Shown piece after piece: positions 45,757-56,781 of a DNA stretch of 64,000 nucleotides. The notes beneath the pieces were generated by a model. The model was not told the origin of the DNA. It saw only the letters and a program-made list of their open reading frames with translations, and did not search any database. The stretch lies in NCBI RefSeq assembly GCF_907165205.1, contig NC_058189.1:18598001-18662000 (forward strand), written 5' to 3'. The position numbers and the translations under genes were made by a program. Numbering within the stretch: the first letter of the stretch is position 1; each line of letters begins with the position of its first letter. The stretch comes from Coccinella septempunctata (lineage: Eukaryota; Arthropoda; Insecta; Coleoptera; Coccinellidae).

Positions 45757-45975
45757 TTATTTTCGGTTTCTAGGGACTAATTGCTCCGCTCCGCATAATT
45801 GGTTGGCAATCTTGAATTGTATACTATCGAAGGCTTTGAAGGTAGACTCCAGGGTTTTTGTTCGATCACTTTCTGCAATGATCGCCGCATTTAGAATCCA
45901 CCCAATTCGTTCAATGTAAACCTTTCGTTGCTTTTTACTAAGCAAAAGTCGTTTCTCTTCACTACTCAGAGACAT
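45757..45975 (-). CDS. Unrecognised 72-aa ORF in the unique centre of the palindrome
   Basis: It starts MSLSSEEKRLLLSKKQRKVYIERIGWILNAA and ends NQLCGAEQLVPRNRK. The composition is helical and charged, not obviously low complexity, and it is the only sizeable frame in the 308-bp unique centre. No family recognised and no promoter or processing signal seen. It may be a captured exon or chance. Confidence 0.25.
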   Translation of the reverse strand: MSLSSEEKRLLLSKKQRKVYIERIGWILNAAIIAESDRTKTLESTFKAFDSIQFKIANQLCGAEQLVPRNRK

Positions 45976-46626
45976 TTTAACTCAGCGAATGAATTCTGCG
46001 AAAGGTAGATATTGAAAAACGACTATTTTCGCCGAAAGTTGTTAAGATAAGGGTTGGCTCTTGGCTCAGTACCGCCTACAGAAAATGAACTTCGACACTT
46101 CAGGTAACAATCTCGTTTACGAATTTGTTCGGTTCGAAAATATGCTATATTTTAGTGGTGGAACGAAGCGCACAAATGTGATATCAAATAGAATTATTAA
46201 TAGACGAAAAAAATGAGGGTTTTCTGCACTATATTATTTGTATTAAATATCATTCAGCACACGAACTTTGTGGATTTGTAGATCTTCTATAGAGGTTTTT
46301 ATCACCGAACATGAATGGGCGAGTCCAAGCACACTTTGGAATCGTCCGGCTAACACCTTTTCTCAGAAAAGGACTACCTCGGCGGGTACCGAGGTTTCAA
46401 TTGTTTTATAGGTTTCTCGTCCTGGAGTCTCAGATCGGAACTATTTAAAAAATTTTTATCTTGAGGATGGACGAAGGGTTTGGCCACATAATCCAAGAAG
46501 GATTCTCTTCTTAACCGGGCTTAGTGATCATAGTAAAATAATACGTACATATCCTCAAGAACTTAGTCCGAAGTATTTATTAGCAATCGACATTGATATT
46601 GGACAAAACGAACATTATATCGTTGT

Positions 46627-46642
46627 GGTCCTGAGAAGGACC
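46627..46642 (-). terminator. Histone 3' stem-loop of the second H4
   Basis: On the minus strand GGTCCTTCTCAGGACC, the same variant loop as the first H4, 31 nt after the stop. Confidence 0.9.
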
Positions 46643-46672
46643 GTTTATACTACAACCTGAATAATGACTCAT

Positions 46673-46978
46673 TCAACCGCCGAAACCGTACAATGTACGT
46701 CCTTGACGTTTGAGGGCATATACAACGTCCATGGCGGTAACAGTTTTTCTCTTTGCATGTTCGGTATATGTGACAGCGTCCCTGATTACATTTTCCAGGA
46801 ACACCTTCAACACTCCACGAGTTTCTTCGTAAATGAGACCAGAAATACGCTTGACACCTCCAGGCCTAGCCAATCTCCTGATAGCGGGTTTGGTGATACC
46901 TTGGATGTTGTCTCGTAGTACTTTCCTATGACGCTTGGCTCCACCTTTGCCGCCCAAACCTTTACCAACTTTACCTCG
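46673..46978 (-). pseudogene. H4: Histone H4, second copy, 5' end cut off by J-B1
   Basis: It begins at the CGA of codon 4 and runs open to the normal stop at 46673. The first three codons (ATG ACC GGA) are absent and the poly(A) of J-B1 abuts directly. Relative to the intact copy it has an extra Gly codon in the tail (GLGGKGGAKR), a Gly-to-Val change next to the first tail lysine (RGKVGK) and an Arg-to-Pro change in LARPGGVKRIS. The Pro substitution in an invariant arginine pair and the missing start mark it as a pseudogene. The stem-loop is intact. Confidence 0.93.
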
Positions 46979-47274
46979 TTTTTTTTTCTTTTTTTTTGGT
47001 GTAGCAGGGGGAAAATCTGCAAGACAGTCGAACCACCCTCATCTCCTGAGGGGGAACAGTGTGGGGTTTCTCACTCTCCTGAGTTCGAGACCCACTAAAA
47101 ACCCTCAACTGCTTCTTGAATTTTGGTTCCGGGCATTTGCCTATAAACCGTTCATCTCTTGGTCGGTTTTCTTCTCGCACACTATCGTGCTGGGATTTAT
47201 GTGTTTAACCTCTATTGGATTAACACTTTATTGAATTTTTCAATAAGTTTCTGTTGTTATTTTAATCTCTTTTT

Positions 47275-49902
47275 AATTGATCTCTTGGTCTCCTTCGGTA
47301 AATTCGCATTCTCCTTTTGTCTTCCTCTGGGTCGTAGTCCACTAGTCTCCTGAGTTCTTAATTCGGATGGTTTTTCGCTGTTTCGAATAATTTCTCTGCT
47401 TTTCTGTTCATGAATTCCGTTATGGTTTCCCATTTCAGGTCCTTATAAATCTGTCTATTCCTGACAAACCAAGGTGCATCTATTGCACATCGTAGCAGCT
47501 TGTTTTCAGTGGCCTGAATTCTTTTGATATGGCTCTTTGCCGCGAAACCCCAGGCAACTGATCCATAAGTCAGTTGAGGCCCAGCAACGGCTTTGATTAT
47601 CTTCAATTTTGTCTCTTTCGACATGTGGCTTCTTCTTCCTATTAGAGGATAGAGTCTATTCATCGCTGCTTTCGTTTTGTCGATTGCTTGTTTGATATGA
47701 CTTTTCCAAGTAAGTCCTTTGTCAAGCGTTATTCCTAAATATTTGGCTTCATTTTTCCAGTCGATTTCTTCGCCGTCAACATTCAGTTTCGTTGTGGGTC
47801 GCAGTCTTCTCTTCTGTAGTAATATTGCTTGGCTCTTTTGTCCATTGAGCTTGATTTTCCACTTTATGCACCAGTCATTTGTTTCGTCAATCGTCTCTTG
47901 TAGAACTCGTTCTATTACTTCTGGGTTGCGGTGTCGAGTTGCTATGCCTGTGTCGTCAGCATATAACGTTAGCATGGTTTTTGGATTTTTCGGAATATCG
48001 TGGATGTATATGTTGTACAGAAGTGGACCAAGTACTGATCCTTGGGGTACTCCAGCCTTTATATCTCTTGTTGAGGAGCATTCTTATGCATATTTTGATC
48101 GAATATCCAGCACATCTCATCTTATATATTAATCCTTCATGCCATACAAGACCTGTAGCTTGTTTATTTTGGAATCCCTCTGTTATGTACTCTGTGAGCC
48201 TTAATAATTGTTGTTCTGTTGAATGCTCTCTTCTGAATCCGAACTGTTCTGGTGGTATTAGTTTCAGATTTTCGGTTTCCTCATTTAGCCTCGTGGCGAT
48301 AATTCTTTCTACTACTTTTCCTAACGCCGACAGTAGACTTATCGGTCTGTAGTTTTGTGGAAACTTCTCCTCTTTGAATGGTTTATTGAATACTATGACT
48401 TCTGCTGTTTTCCATTTTTCTGGGTAGTGTTCTGTCCTCATAATTCCATTCGCGATATTTGTTAGAGCGGCTATACCTTTTCTAGGTAATTTCTTTAACA
48501 TAACATTCGTTATTTTATCGCTTCCGGGAGCTTTCCTCTTCTTCAAACTTCTAATTATTTCCCTGATTTCATTTGGCTATGTTGGCTTGTCTATTTCAGC
48601 AGTCGCTGGTAATTCATCCATTTCTTCATCATTTTCTTCAACCAGTTCTTCCAAATCTTCATTATCGTCGTCTATCCTGTAATTTATTCTCGATTCTCGT
48701 TCGATCGAGTCCGCCAATGCATCTGCCTTATCAGTATTGGTATACTCCATTCCCCTTTCTCCGTGTAGGGGTGGAATTTTAGTCTTTTCTCCTCGTAGGC
48801 TTTTTTGCATTCTCCGTGCAGAATGATCGATTGTATTCAGTTCTTGAACCCTTTTGTTCCATCTGCTTGTTCTTAGATCTTTCAGGGCATTTTTCAGAAC
48901 TTGGCTATGTCGGTTGAGGTTCCTTCTATTCAGATCATTTTTATTCATCCTATATATTCTTCTGAGTTTTCGATTTTCTTGTATAAGATCTTTTACTTCT
49001 TTAGGCGTATCGCCATGCGGATGACTTGGTGCTGGTCTCTTCACTCTTCTCGTGCTTTTTTCGTAAGCTTTCAATATAATCTCTTCCAGTTTATCAACCG
49101 CACATTCCAGATCGTCTGGAGTGCTTATTGTTGGAATTTCTGTTATTTCCGATTGTATTAAATGGCTGTATTTAGCCCAATTGATGTATTCTCTTATTTC
49201 CATCAGTTTTTCTCTTTGTTCTTCTCCAATTGTCAATTCGACGGGATTGTGGTTTGAGGTTCCATCTTCCAAAGTTTCAATCGAGAATTCTTGAGTTATA
49301 TTTTTCAATATCGCGATATCTATTACATATGGTATTCCTCTACCAAAAGCAAGATATGTCGGTAGCTCTGGTCCAATCACTATGGCATTTTGTTTTTCGG
49401 CGAAATCCTTGAGTTTTTTGCCATTTCTATTCTCTGTTATGCTGTTCCATAATGGGGATTTACAGTTGAAATCTCCGATGGAGATTTTCGGGTTTGATCC
49501 TTCCAACATGTTGTTATCTCTTCTTCCAATAGATTATTTTGTGGTGGCTTATACGCCGAGGTTATTTCGACTCTTTGCCGATTTAATTCGGCAACAATCG
49601 TCACGTTTTCTGTTTTTCCTTGTGTTTCGTCGGATCTACTTTTAAAGTAGTGTTTCAGATCTGTTCTCACCAATATTGCTACTCCTCCTCCGGTGTTTGT
49701 AATTCTGTCACATCTATATGTTTCATAATTCATGAAATTCAGTCGTCTGTTCCGGTTTATTCTTGTTTCCTGTAGGGCTATAATATCAGGTTGTCTTTCT
49801 GATATTATTTGTTCTATCTCGGCCTTCCGTGTGTTGATCCCGTTTATGTTCCACGAGATTATTTTGAGGGATTTCTTCCTAATATCAGGAGGTGAGGTCC
49901 AT
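47275..49902 (-). pseudogene. J-B1 ORF2: endonuclease-reverse transcriptase, multiply broken
   Basis: The start ATG at 49902 overlaps the ORF1 TAA (TAATG). Endonuclease pieces (NYETYRCDRITNTGGGVAILVRTD; GDFNCKSPLW; SNHNPVELTIG, where the family has SDHNP) lie in different frames. RT pieces carry NYRPISLL and YADDTGIA (minus 47956-48546 and 47358-47975) and the C-terminal domain runs to RRPRDQL near 47280. A deletion and frameshift near 48070-48150 remove part of the fingers/palm including the DIERAFDRV region. The Asp-to-Asn change in the endonuclease would also abolish a catalytic position. Dead copy. Confidence 0.88.
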
Positions 49903-51305
49903 TAATTCAGTTTACTAAATAATGCTTGGAGTTTTTTCTCCATTTCCCTCTCAATTTTCAACATTATCTTGTTGAAAATTTTCTCCGTGAAGATATCTAA
50001 ATCATCGGCTGATTCAGATATCTTTTTCTTCTCTTGTTGACTGTTAACAGCCTGTTTCATTGTAAGCTTCTTCTGTCCTTCTTTTTTCTGAACGGGTTTT
50101 GGAGTCTCCCTCTTCTTTTCCTGCTCTGTAGGTTGGGTCTTCGCTACTTCCTGAATTTTTTGTTCAGAAGTTGTTGTTTTTGTTACCTTCTTTTTCTGTT
50201 CAGCTGATTTTCGGGAATTCTTCTTTCTGGTCACCAACTTGAACTCGCTACATCCTTTGTAGCTAGCTGGATGGCCCTCTTTTCCACATAAGACACATGT
50301 GGCATTTCTCTCTTCACCTTTTCTGGTGAGTGTGCAGTCATTGCTGCTAGTGCTATGACTTCCTGAGCACTTCACGCATCTCCACGGGAAGGAGCATTTG
50401 TTCTGTGCATGTCCGTAACTTTGACACCTAAAGCACTGGCTTGGACTTTCAGGCCTCTTTTTGTGTTCAACCACAATACAGAGGTTGTAGAGTCGCTTCA
50501 CTTCGAAGATTCCTTTTTTCTGGGTTTTAACCAGGTAGAGAGGTATGGGCTTCTTCGTCTTGTTCGATGTCATTCTGGACACCTCAGCGTCTGATATTCC
50601 CTGGAATATCAGGTCGTCCTTAATCAACGCAAGATCAGCGTCGATTGGTAAATGCCTAATGACGGCATATATCTTCTTCTCCTCCTCCATTCGGTAGGTA
50701 AAAAATTCTTTAACACGCTGCTCGCAGAATTTCGTAATTTTTCTAAAATCATCTACGGTTGACGCGAAGGTTTTTGTAACGTCGTTAACTACAGTTGCGC
50801 GGTTGTAGTCTATCCTTTTTGTGTAGAGAGCTTTAGATATCTCTACCCAATCTGAGGTGCCCATCATTGTGATGGGTGGAATTTTATCTCTTTTAGGCAC
50901 TTCCGTTGCCTTCTTGACAGTCTCCTCATCAGAAGAGGAGCTTTCATTTCGCGCGCGTTTAATTGGGGGCGCGTTTGGGGCCTTCGAAACCTGCGTTGAA
51001 TCATTTTTCCTTGTTTCGGGTTGTCAAAAAATTCCTTTAAGGGGATTATTTTTGGAACCCGCTTCCGGCTTTGTGATTGCGGCGTAAGTGGGAGATTTCG
51101 GCATATTATTGCGGGTCATTTCCTCCCTCGAGAGGCGCATCTCACCGACCAACTGTGACACAGTTTCAGTCAGTTTGACTATTTGAGCTTTCAACTGCTC
51201 ATTTTTTTCTCTGAGCTTTACAAGCTCCTCGTGTTCGCCTTCGCTGAATTCTTCAGCATCGGTCGCTTCCATGTAGGAACCCTCATTATCTGAGGTTTCC
51301 GACAT
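49902..51305 (-). pseudogene. J-B1 ORF1: gag-like zinc-knuckle protein, one stop
   Basis: It starts MSETSDNEGSYMEATDAEEF at 51305 with coiled coil. A TGA at about 51024 interrupts, and the same frame continues through RARNESSSSDEETVKKATEVPKRDKIPPITMMG, the RRM-like domain and the knuckles CFRCQSYGHAQNKC, CVKCSGSHSTSSNDC and CVLCGKEGHPASYKGC to the stop at 49902. The second knuckle has two extra residues compared with J-A. Apart from the single stop it is intact. Confidence 0.88.
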
Positions 51306-51398
51306 GGTTTTATACTCGAAAATCTCAAAATATCAAACAATTGGAAGAATAGCTGGCGTTTGAGATTAAACTCTTTTGTGAACTAAACCCGTTACAAA

Positions 51399-51486
51399 GT
51401 TGCCGTTCCAATGCGTATCTAAAAATCTATTGGATGCTACGGAATTACTGTGGGGGCGGCTGTAGTTTATAAATACTGGTCGGAGA
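51399..51486 (+). promoter_or_regulatory. Stranded copy of the H3-H4 bidirectional promoter core
   Basis: It matches 44545-44631 in the same orientation with few changes, including both CCAAT boxes (51408-51412 and 51429-51433) and the H4-side TATAAATA (51468-51475). The H3-side TATA is missing. J-B1 occupies the H3 side (minus) and the 5' UTR of J-B2 starts about 15-25 bp beyond the H4 TATA (plus), roughly where H4 transcription would begin. Confidence 0.88.
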
Positions 51487-51708
51487 GTAAGTTCCCGTCA
51501 CCAGTGTCCAGAATTTGTTTTTCGTTGGTACTGCAGAAAACATCAGGTGAGCTTATTTTTCGTATCTTTTTTTTTCTGATTTTTCTCATAGCGTAGGAAA
51601 CTGTTGGCCTTATACCATAGTTTTATATTAGACTATTTCATTGAAGATTCCTGAATATTTTATTATTTTCAAATTGCTTGATATTTTGAGAAATCTGAGT
51701 ATAAAACC

Positions 51709-52689
51709 ATGTCGGAAACCCCAGATAATGAGGGTTCCTATATGGAAGCGACCGATGCTGAAGAATTCAGCGACGGTGAACACGAAAGCAGTTGAAAGCT
51801 CAAATTGTCAAACTGACCGAAACTGTGTCACAGTTGGTCGGTGAGATGAGCCTCTTGAGAGAGGAAATGACCCGAAAGAATATGCCGAAATCCCCCACTT
51901 ATACCACAATTACAAAACCGGTAGCGGGTTCCAAAAATAATTCCCTTAAAGGAATTGTTTCACAACAAGGAAATATGATACAATGTTGGATGCGAAGGCC
52001 CCAAGCGCGCCCCCAACTAAACGCGCACGAGAAGAAAGCTCCTCTTCTGATGAGGAGACCGTCAAGTCTATTCCTGACAAACCAAGGTTCATCTATTGCA
52101 CATCGAAGCAGCTTGTTTTCAGTGGCCTGAATTCGTTTGATATGGCTCTTTGCCGCGAAACCCCAGGCAACTGATCCATCAGTCAGTTGAGGCCTAGCAA
52201 CGGCTTTGATTATTATCTTCAATTTTGTCTCGTTAGACATGTGGCTTCTTCTTCCTATCAGAGGATAGAGTCTATTCATCGCTGCTTTCGTTTTGTCGAT
52301 TGCTTGTTTGATATGACTTTTCCAAGTAAGTCCTTTGTCAAGCGTTATTCCTTAACATTTGGCTTCATTTTTCCAGTCGATTTCTTCGCCGTCAACTTCC
52401 AGTTTCGTTGTGGGTCGCAGTCTTCTCTTCTGTAGTAATATTGCTTGGCTCTTTTGTCCATTGAGCTTGATTTTCCACTTTATGCACCAGTCATTTGTTT
52501 CGTCAAAAAGAAGAACAGAAGAAGCCTCCAATAAAACAGGCTGTAAACAGTCAACAGGAGAAGAAAAAGATATCTGAATCAGCCGATGATTTAGATATCT
52601 TCACGGAGAAAATTTTCAACAAGATAATGTTGAAAATTGAGAGGAAAATGGAAAAGAAACTCCAAGCATTATTCAGTAAACTGAATTAA
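51709..52689 (+). pseudogene. J-B2 ORF1, with inverted ORF2 insert replacing the zinc knuckles
   Basis: It starts MSETPDNEGSYMEATDAEEFSDGE at 51709; a short deletion then shifts the frame into LKAQIVKLTETVSQLVGEM (coiled coil). The KRAREESSSSDEETVK segment at about 52020 is followed directly by the inverted ORF2 piece. After it come KQAVNSQQEKKKISESADDLDIFTEKIFNKIMLKIERKMEKKLQALFSKLN and the TAATG junction. The RRM-like domain and knuckles are gone. Confidence 0.85.
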
Positions 52690-53143
52690 TGGACATTACG
52701 GATATTAGGAAGAAATCCCTCGAGATAATCTCGTGGAACATAAACGGGATCAACACTCGGAAAACCGAGATAGAAGAAATAATATCAGAGAGACAACCTG
52801 ATATTATAGCCCTATAGGAAACAAGAATAAATCGGAACAGACGACTGAATTTCATGAATTATGAAACATATAGATGTGACAGAATTACAAACACCGGAGG
52901 AGGAGTAGCAATATTGGTGAGAACAGATCTGAAACACTACTTCAAAAGTAGATCCGACGAAACACAAGGAAAAACAGAAAAAGTGACGATTGTTGCCGAA
53001 TTAAATCGTCAAAGAGTCGAAATTACCTCGGCATATAAGCCATCACAAAACAATTTATTGGAAGAAGAGATAAACAACATGTTGGAAGGAACAAACCCGG
53101 AAATCTGCATCGCAGATTTCAACTGTAAATTCCCATCATAACA
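52689..53143 (+). pseudogene. J-B2 ORF2: endonuclease N-terminus only
   Basis: It begins MDITDIRKKSLEIISWNINGINTRK; the glutamine codon of the QETR motif has become TAG at about 52816. The frame then continues through NYETYRCDRITNTGGGVAILVRTD and the GDFNC-like segment (IADFNCKF) to a stop near 53141. Homology ends near 53200, before the RT domain. Confidence 0.82.
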
Positions 53144-53200
53144 GAGAATAGAAATGGCAAAAAACTCAAGGATTTCGCCGAAAAACAAAATGCCATAGTG

Positions 53201-53929
53201 AAATTGAAAACATTCATATTAAATTCTAAAAATTAACGAACTATATTTTTCTTCAAACCATATAGGGCCCAAAAGTATTCCCTGGACCCTCTGAGTTTTG
53301 AAGATATTACGAATATAAAATATTGAATACATAGATGAGGATTTTCTATAAATTTTTATCCTGTTACCCGGTGCCGAAACAATGCTTGAAAAATACCGAG
53401 TTACAGAACTTTTCAAATTGATAACTTATTTTGCACAAGCAATAAATAATATAATTGATTGATTCAGGAATGAACTCTGAACTTTTCGTTTCTTTTCGTA
53501 GGAATACTGAATATTCATATGTAAATAAAATACTTCCTGAAGTCTTTCACACTCCACCCCGGAATCAACTTTCTGTATTCTGATTGGAGAATTGAAAATG
53601 AAAATAATTTCGGAAATGTGAATGAAGCCGCCCCAAAAACCCAACAGTAGTCGGCCATATTTATCAAAGCGAAGCCGAAAACTTCGATAAGTTATATTAT
53701 AACATAAATAACTCTTAAAAGTGGCCACTACAGTGCGGACCGTATAGGCTGTCTGGGATATTTATGAGAAGAATGCGAATGCGGCACCTTTGATGGTTTT
53801 TTTATTACCCCTGCATATTGCGTTCACCAATGAGTCCGCGCCTAAATATATTTCTTGGTATTCCTGTTGTTGCTGACTGAACTGCATTTATTTTCATTCG
53901 GTACATAAGTTGATTTTTTTCATGTCTAA
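53201..53929. other. Gene-free stretch
   Basis: No coding motif or clear repeat was seen. It lies between the J-B2 truncation and a hAT-like terminus. Confidence 0.35.
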
Positions 53930-54003
53930 GCTCAAAATGCCGCCCCTAAATCCTAGCGCCTTAGGCGGCCGCCTACCCTGCCTACCCCCTAGCGACGGCC
54001 CTG
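53930..54003. mobile_element. hAT-like terminal fragment
   Basis: Read on the minus strand it begins CAGGGCCGTCGCTAGGGG, a terminus of the type seen at ends of insect hAT elements, and continues with GC-rich subterminal repeats (ggcggccgcc). No matching second end was found. Confidence 0.4.
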
Positions 54004-54127
54004 CCAATTCGGCATCATTCGGATAGCTTCGGAAAAAACGATTCCTTCAACCAATCGTTGCATTTGGTTCATTGTTTTGGTTTTGATCAAAATATAAATG
54101 AAATATAATATAAGCTATCTTTTTTCG

Positions 54128-54600
54128 AGGACGTTTCCTCTCTCACTATGCTCTATCTTGGTGTGTAATATCTTTTGTTTCTAGTCGCTCCTGGTTAACT
54201 TGGCAGTGAAATCTGTCCCATTTTAAGGAATTCGTGCATCTCTCTCTCTTGTGTTATCTTCCCATAGACATAGAGACATGGACTGTGCCTTCCCTTTATA
54301 TCTATGCATGAAATACGGTCAAAAAAAGTGACAGAGAGAAAAACACGTCGGGAATGCAGTTGTCTTTTTCTAGAATTTTGATTGGTCTACACTCACCTCT
54401 ATGTGAACAAAAAAGAGAAAGGTATGTCCCGACGAGCTTTTCTCTCTTTCTAATAAATAGCCAATTTCATGCTGGCATTGCTCAGTCCATGTCTCTATGT
54501 CTATGTATCTTCCATAAGTCTCTCTTCGTTCAATTATGGGAAAGCATTTGTAGCAAAGATATTACACACCAAGATACAGCATAGTGAGAGAGAAAACGGT
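54128..54600. mobile_element. Foldback MITE
   Basis: Imperfect inverted arms: ctctctcactatgc...cttggtgtgtaatatctt at the left pairs with aagatattacacaccaag...gcatagtgagagag at the right. Internal blocks pair too (catagacatagagacatgga with tccatgtctctatgtctatg; cacgtcggga with tcccgacg). No ORF of note. Confidence 0.8.
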
Positions 54601-55206
54601 GTGTATTATCTTTGATTTGTAGAGCTCGCCCCAGTAGGAAACATTTCGTAGTTGTCACATGCGTCATTTGATAATTTTGACATGACATGTGTAAATTTGC
54701 ATGATTTTCAATTCTTTTCTGTTTATTCCAAGTTTCGGGGTTGACTTAGTTATCTGTTAGTTAGTTCTGGAGTTATTTTGACAATTTGAAGACAATATTC
54801 CATGATAGCAAAATGCCAAAAATTGCATAATTATCCCCGTAATCTAGGAAGGTGAGTTAATATGTAATTATTGCTAAGGTTTCTATGTTTCTTAAATCAA
54901 AGAACTAATAATGTCGGAGTTCGGTGCGGAGAGCGGATCGGTGCGGACCTAACCAATTTCGATTCTTCCTGGTGGCGTGTTATTTCCCCTATTGCAAGGT
55001 GGTGAGATAGTTCAAAAACAGGTGTCGAATTATTACTTTTTGATTTAAGGTTTCATTGGGATACTTTAAGTTATTTTTCATTTGTTTTTGGGGTTTTTCT
55101 TGTATATTTTTTTCTTTCTTATATACCTATTTAAAACTGTACGTGAAGTACACTTCTTTTTGAGAGTTGATGAAAAAGGAAAAAACATCAGTAGAAAGGG
55201 ATAAAA

Positions 55207-56688
55207 ATGGCAAATAATAGTCCGGGGATTTATCCCCGGATAAAAACGGCAATTACTCCGAAATCGATAAAAACATTGGAGAATATACAGGAAAATAGTG
55301 AGCAATTTTCTTTCGCAGATTTAATAATACTTAAAAATGAATTAGATGAACTGAAAAAACAGGCAATTTTGAACGAAGACAGCGAGTTGAATACTCAAGT
55401 CGACATATTATCACAATCTTTAACATTGAAAAAAGATGCGAACGAAAATAAACACATATTCAAATACGGAGTTAATGAAGGGACCATATGTTGTTTTTGT
55501 AGAAAGTAAGATTGGTAACGTGGGAAATCTAAACCCATTGACTAAAGGAAAAATTTTTTTCGAAAATAACAACTTTGAATTAAGAATAAATAAAATATCC
55601 AAAAAAGGTAGAAATAGAATAGGAATAGAGTTTTCCACGGCCGAAGATGCAAACAAGTTTGTATCAAATAATACTTTTCCAGCTTATAATGTATACATCC
55701 CTGCAGTATATTTAACAGTCAGGGGTATCATTTCGGGAATAGATGTAGATATAGATGAACAAGAAATTATAGATTTTGGAAAATCCGATTACGAAATAAT
55801 TAATGTTCGAAGACTAAAGAAAAGAATTATAATCGATGGCGAAGTACAATACAAAAAGACTAAATCTTGCGTAATTACGTTTAGAAGTACTACATTACCT
55901 AAATATATAACATTATACCATAATTTTTTAGAAGTCTCGCAATACGTGTATCCTGTTATACAATGCTTTAATTGCCTACGTTTCGGACATACGGCACATT
56001 TATGTAAAAGTAGTAGGAGATGCAGAAATTGTGGTGAGGATCATGAATATGTAAACTGCCCTAATGAAACAAAATGTATATTTTGTGGAGAAGGGCATAC
56101 GGCGATGGAACGAACCTGCCCGGAATACGAACATCAAAAATTGATTAAAGAAGCTATGGCAGTATATAAATATACCTTTTATGAAGCGAACCTCATGCTT
56201 CGAAAACGAAAAAATTTCAATATAGGTACGAGTGCATGCAGGAAAATAACATCAAAACACTCCCGGTAACAGTTAACAGAATATCATATGCGGACGAAAC
56301 AAAGGCATCAAAAAAACATTCAGATAATAAAACAAATGAACCCCACAGAATTACCACCTTTTCTCCTAGGAAAAGAATAGCTCCTCAAAAACCAGCATAT
56401 GACAGAGATGAAATTAAAAAATGCCTGATCGAATATGAACCAAATTACAACATGAATAATAGAGAAAAAATTTATAATACCCAAAACTCAGAAATGGATA
56501 TATCTATAAACTCAGATGATATTAATCCAACAAATGAAATAGAAACTCAATCGAACTATTCAAATTTCGAAGAGAATATTATAAATAATGAGAGAAAAAT
56601 AATTATTCACGATGTACAAATACATAAACCTCCAGAGTATAAAATAGAAATAGATGATACATCTATGGATGAAATTGGAGAATATTAA
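55207..56688 (+). pseudogene. I-clade ORF1: gag-like protein with three zinc knuckles, two frameshifts
   Basis: It starts MANNSPGIYPRIKTAITP at 55207 with a helical segment. Near 55480 the frame shifts, continuing ELMKGPYVVFVESKIGN and an RRM-like region, then CFNCLRFGHTAHLC, CRNCGEDHEYVNC and CIFCGEGHTAMERTC. Near 56240 it shifts again into a polar Asn/Lys/Asp/Glu-rich C-tail ending DEIGEY at 56688. Joined, it would be about 490 residues, a normal I-clade ORF1 size. Confidence 0.85.
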
Positions 56689-56781
56689 CCCTTCATTATA
56701 TCATGCCCACCGACAAATATATGTGTATATGTAAACCGCTTTATTATTTTATTTACCTAACTAGTCTCAAATATATTCAAT

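Larger units (their letters stand above)
46013..46978. repeat. Right arm of the H4 inverted duplication
   Basis: It is the reverse complement of 44716-45704 with small indels. The outer boundary coincides exactly with the poly(A) of J-B1 at H4 codon 4. Confidence 0.92.
46979..51398 (-). mobile_element. Jockey-clade retrotransposon J-B1, 3' end inside H4
   Basis: It is a second subfamily, clearly homologous to J-A throughout (same ORF order, knuckles and tail ending ctgctacacc) but diverged. The 3' A-rich tail (T at 46979-46997 with one C) adjoins codon 4 of H4 copy 2 in the same orientation. The 5' end (about 51394-51398) abuts the H3 side of a stranded H3-H4 promoter. No target-site duplication links the two ends, so one side has been rearranged. 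Several frameshifts make it inactive. Confidence 0.88.
51490..53200 (+). mobile_element. Jockey-clade retrotransposon J-B2, scrambled and 3'-truncated
   Basis: It has a 5' UTR of about 210 bp, an ORF1 N-terminus (51709 onward), an internal ~436-bp segment (about 52069-52504) that is ORF2 thumb sequence in reverse, then the ORF1 C-terminus (52505-52689) and the ORF2 start (52689 to about 53143). It ends without a tail near 53200. It is transcribed, if at all, away from the stranded H3-H4 promoter. Confidence 0.85.
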
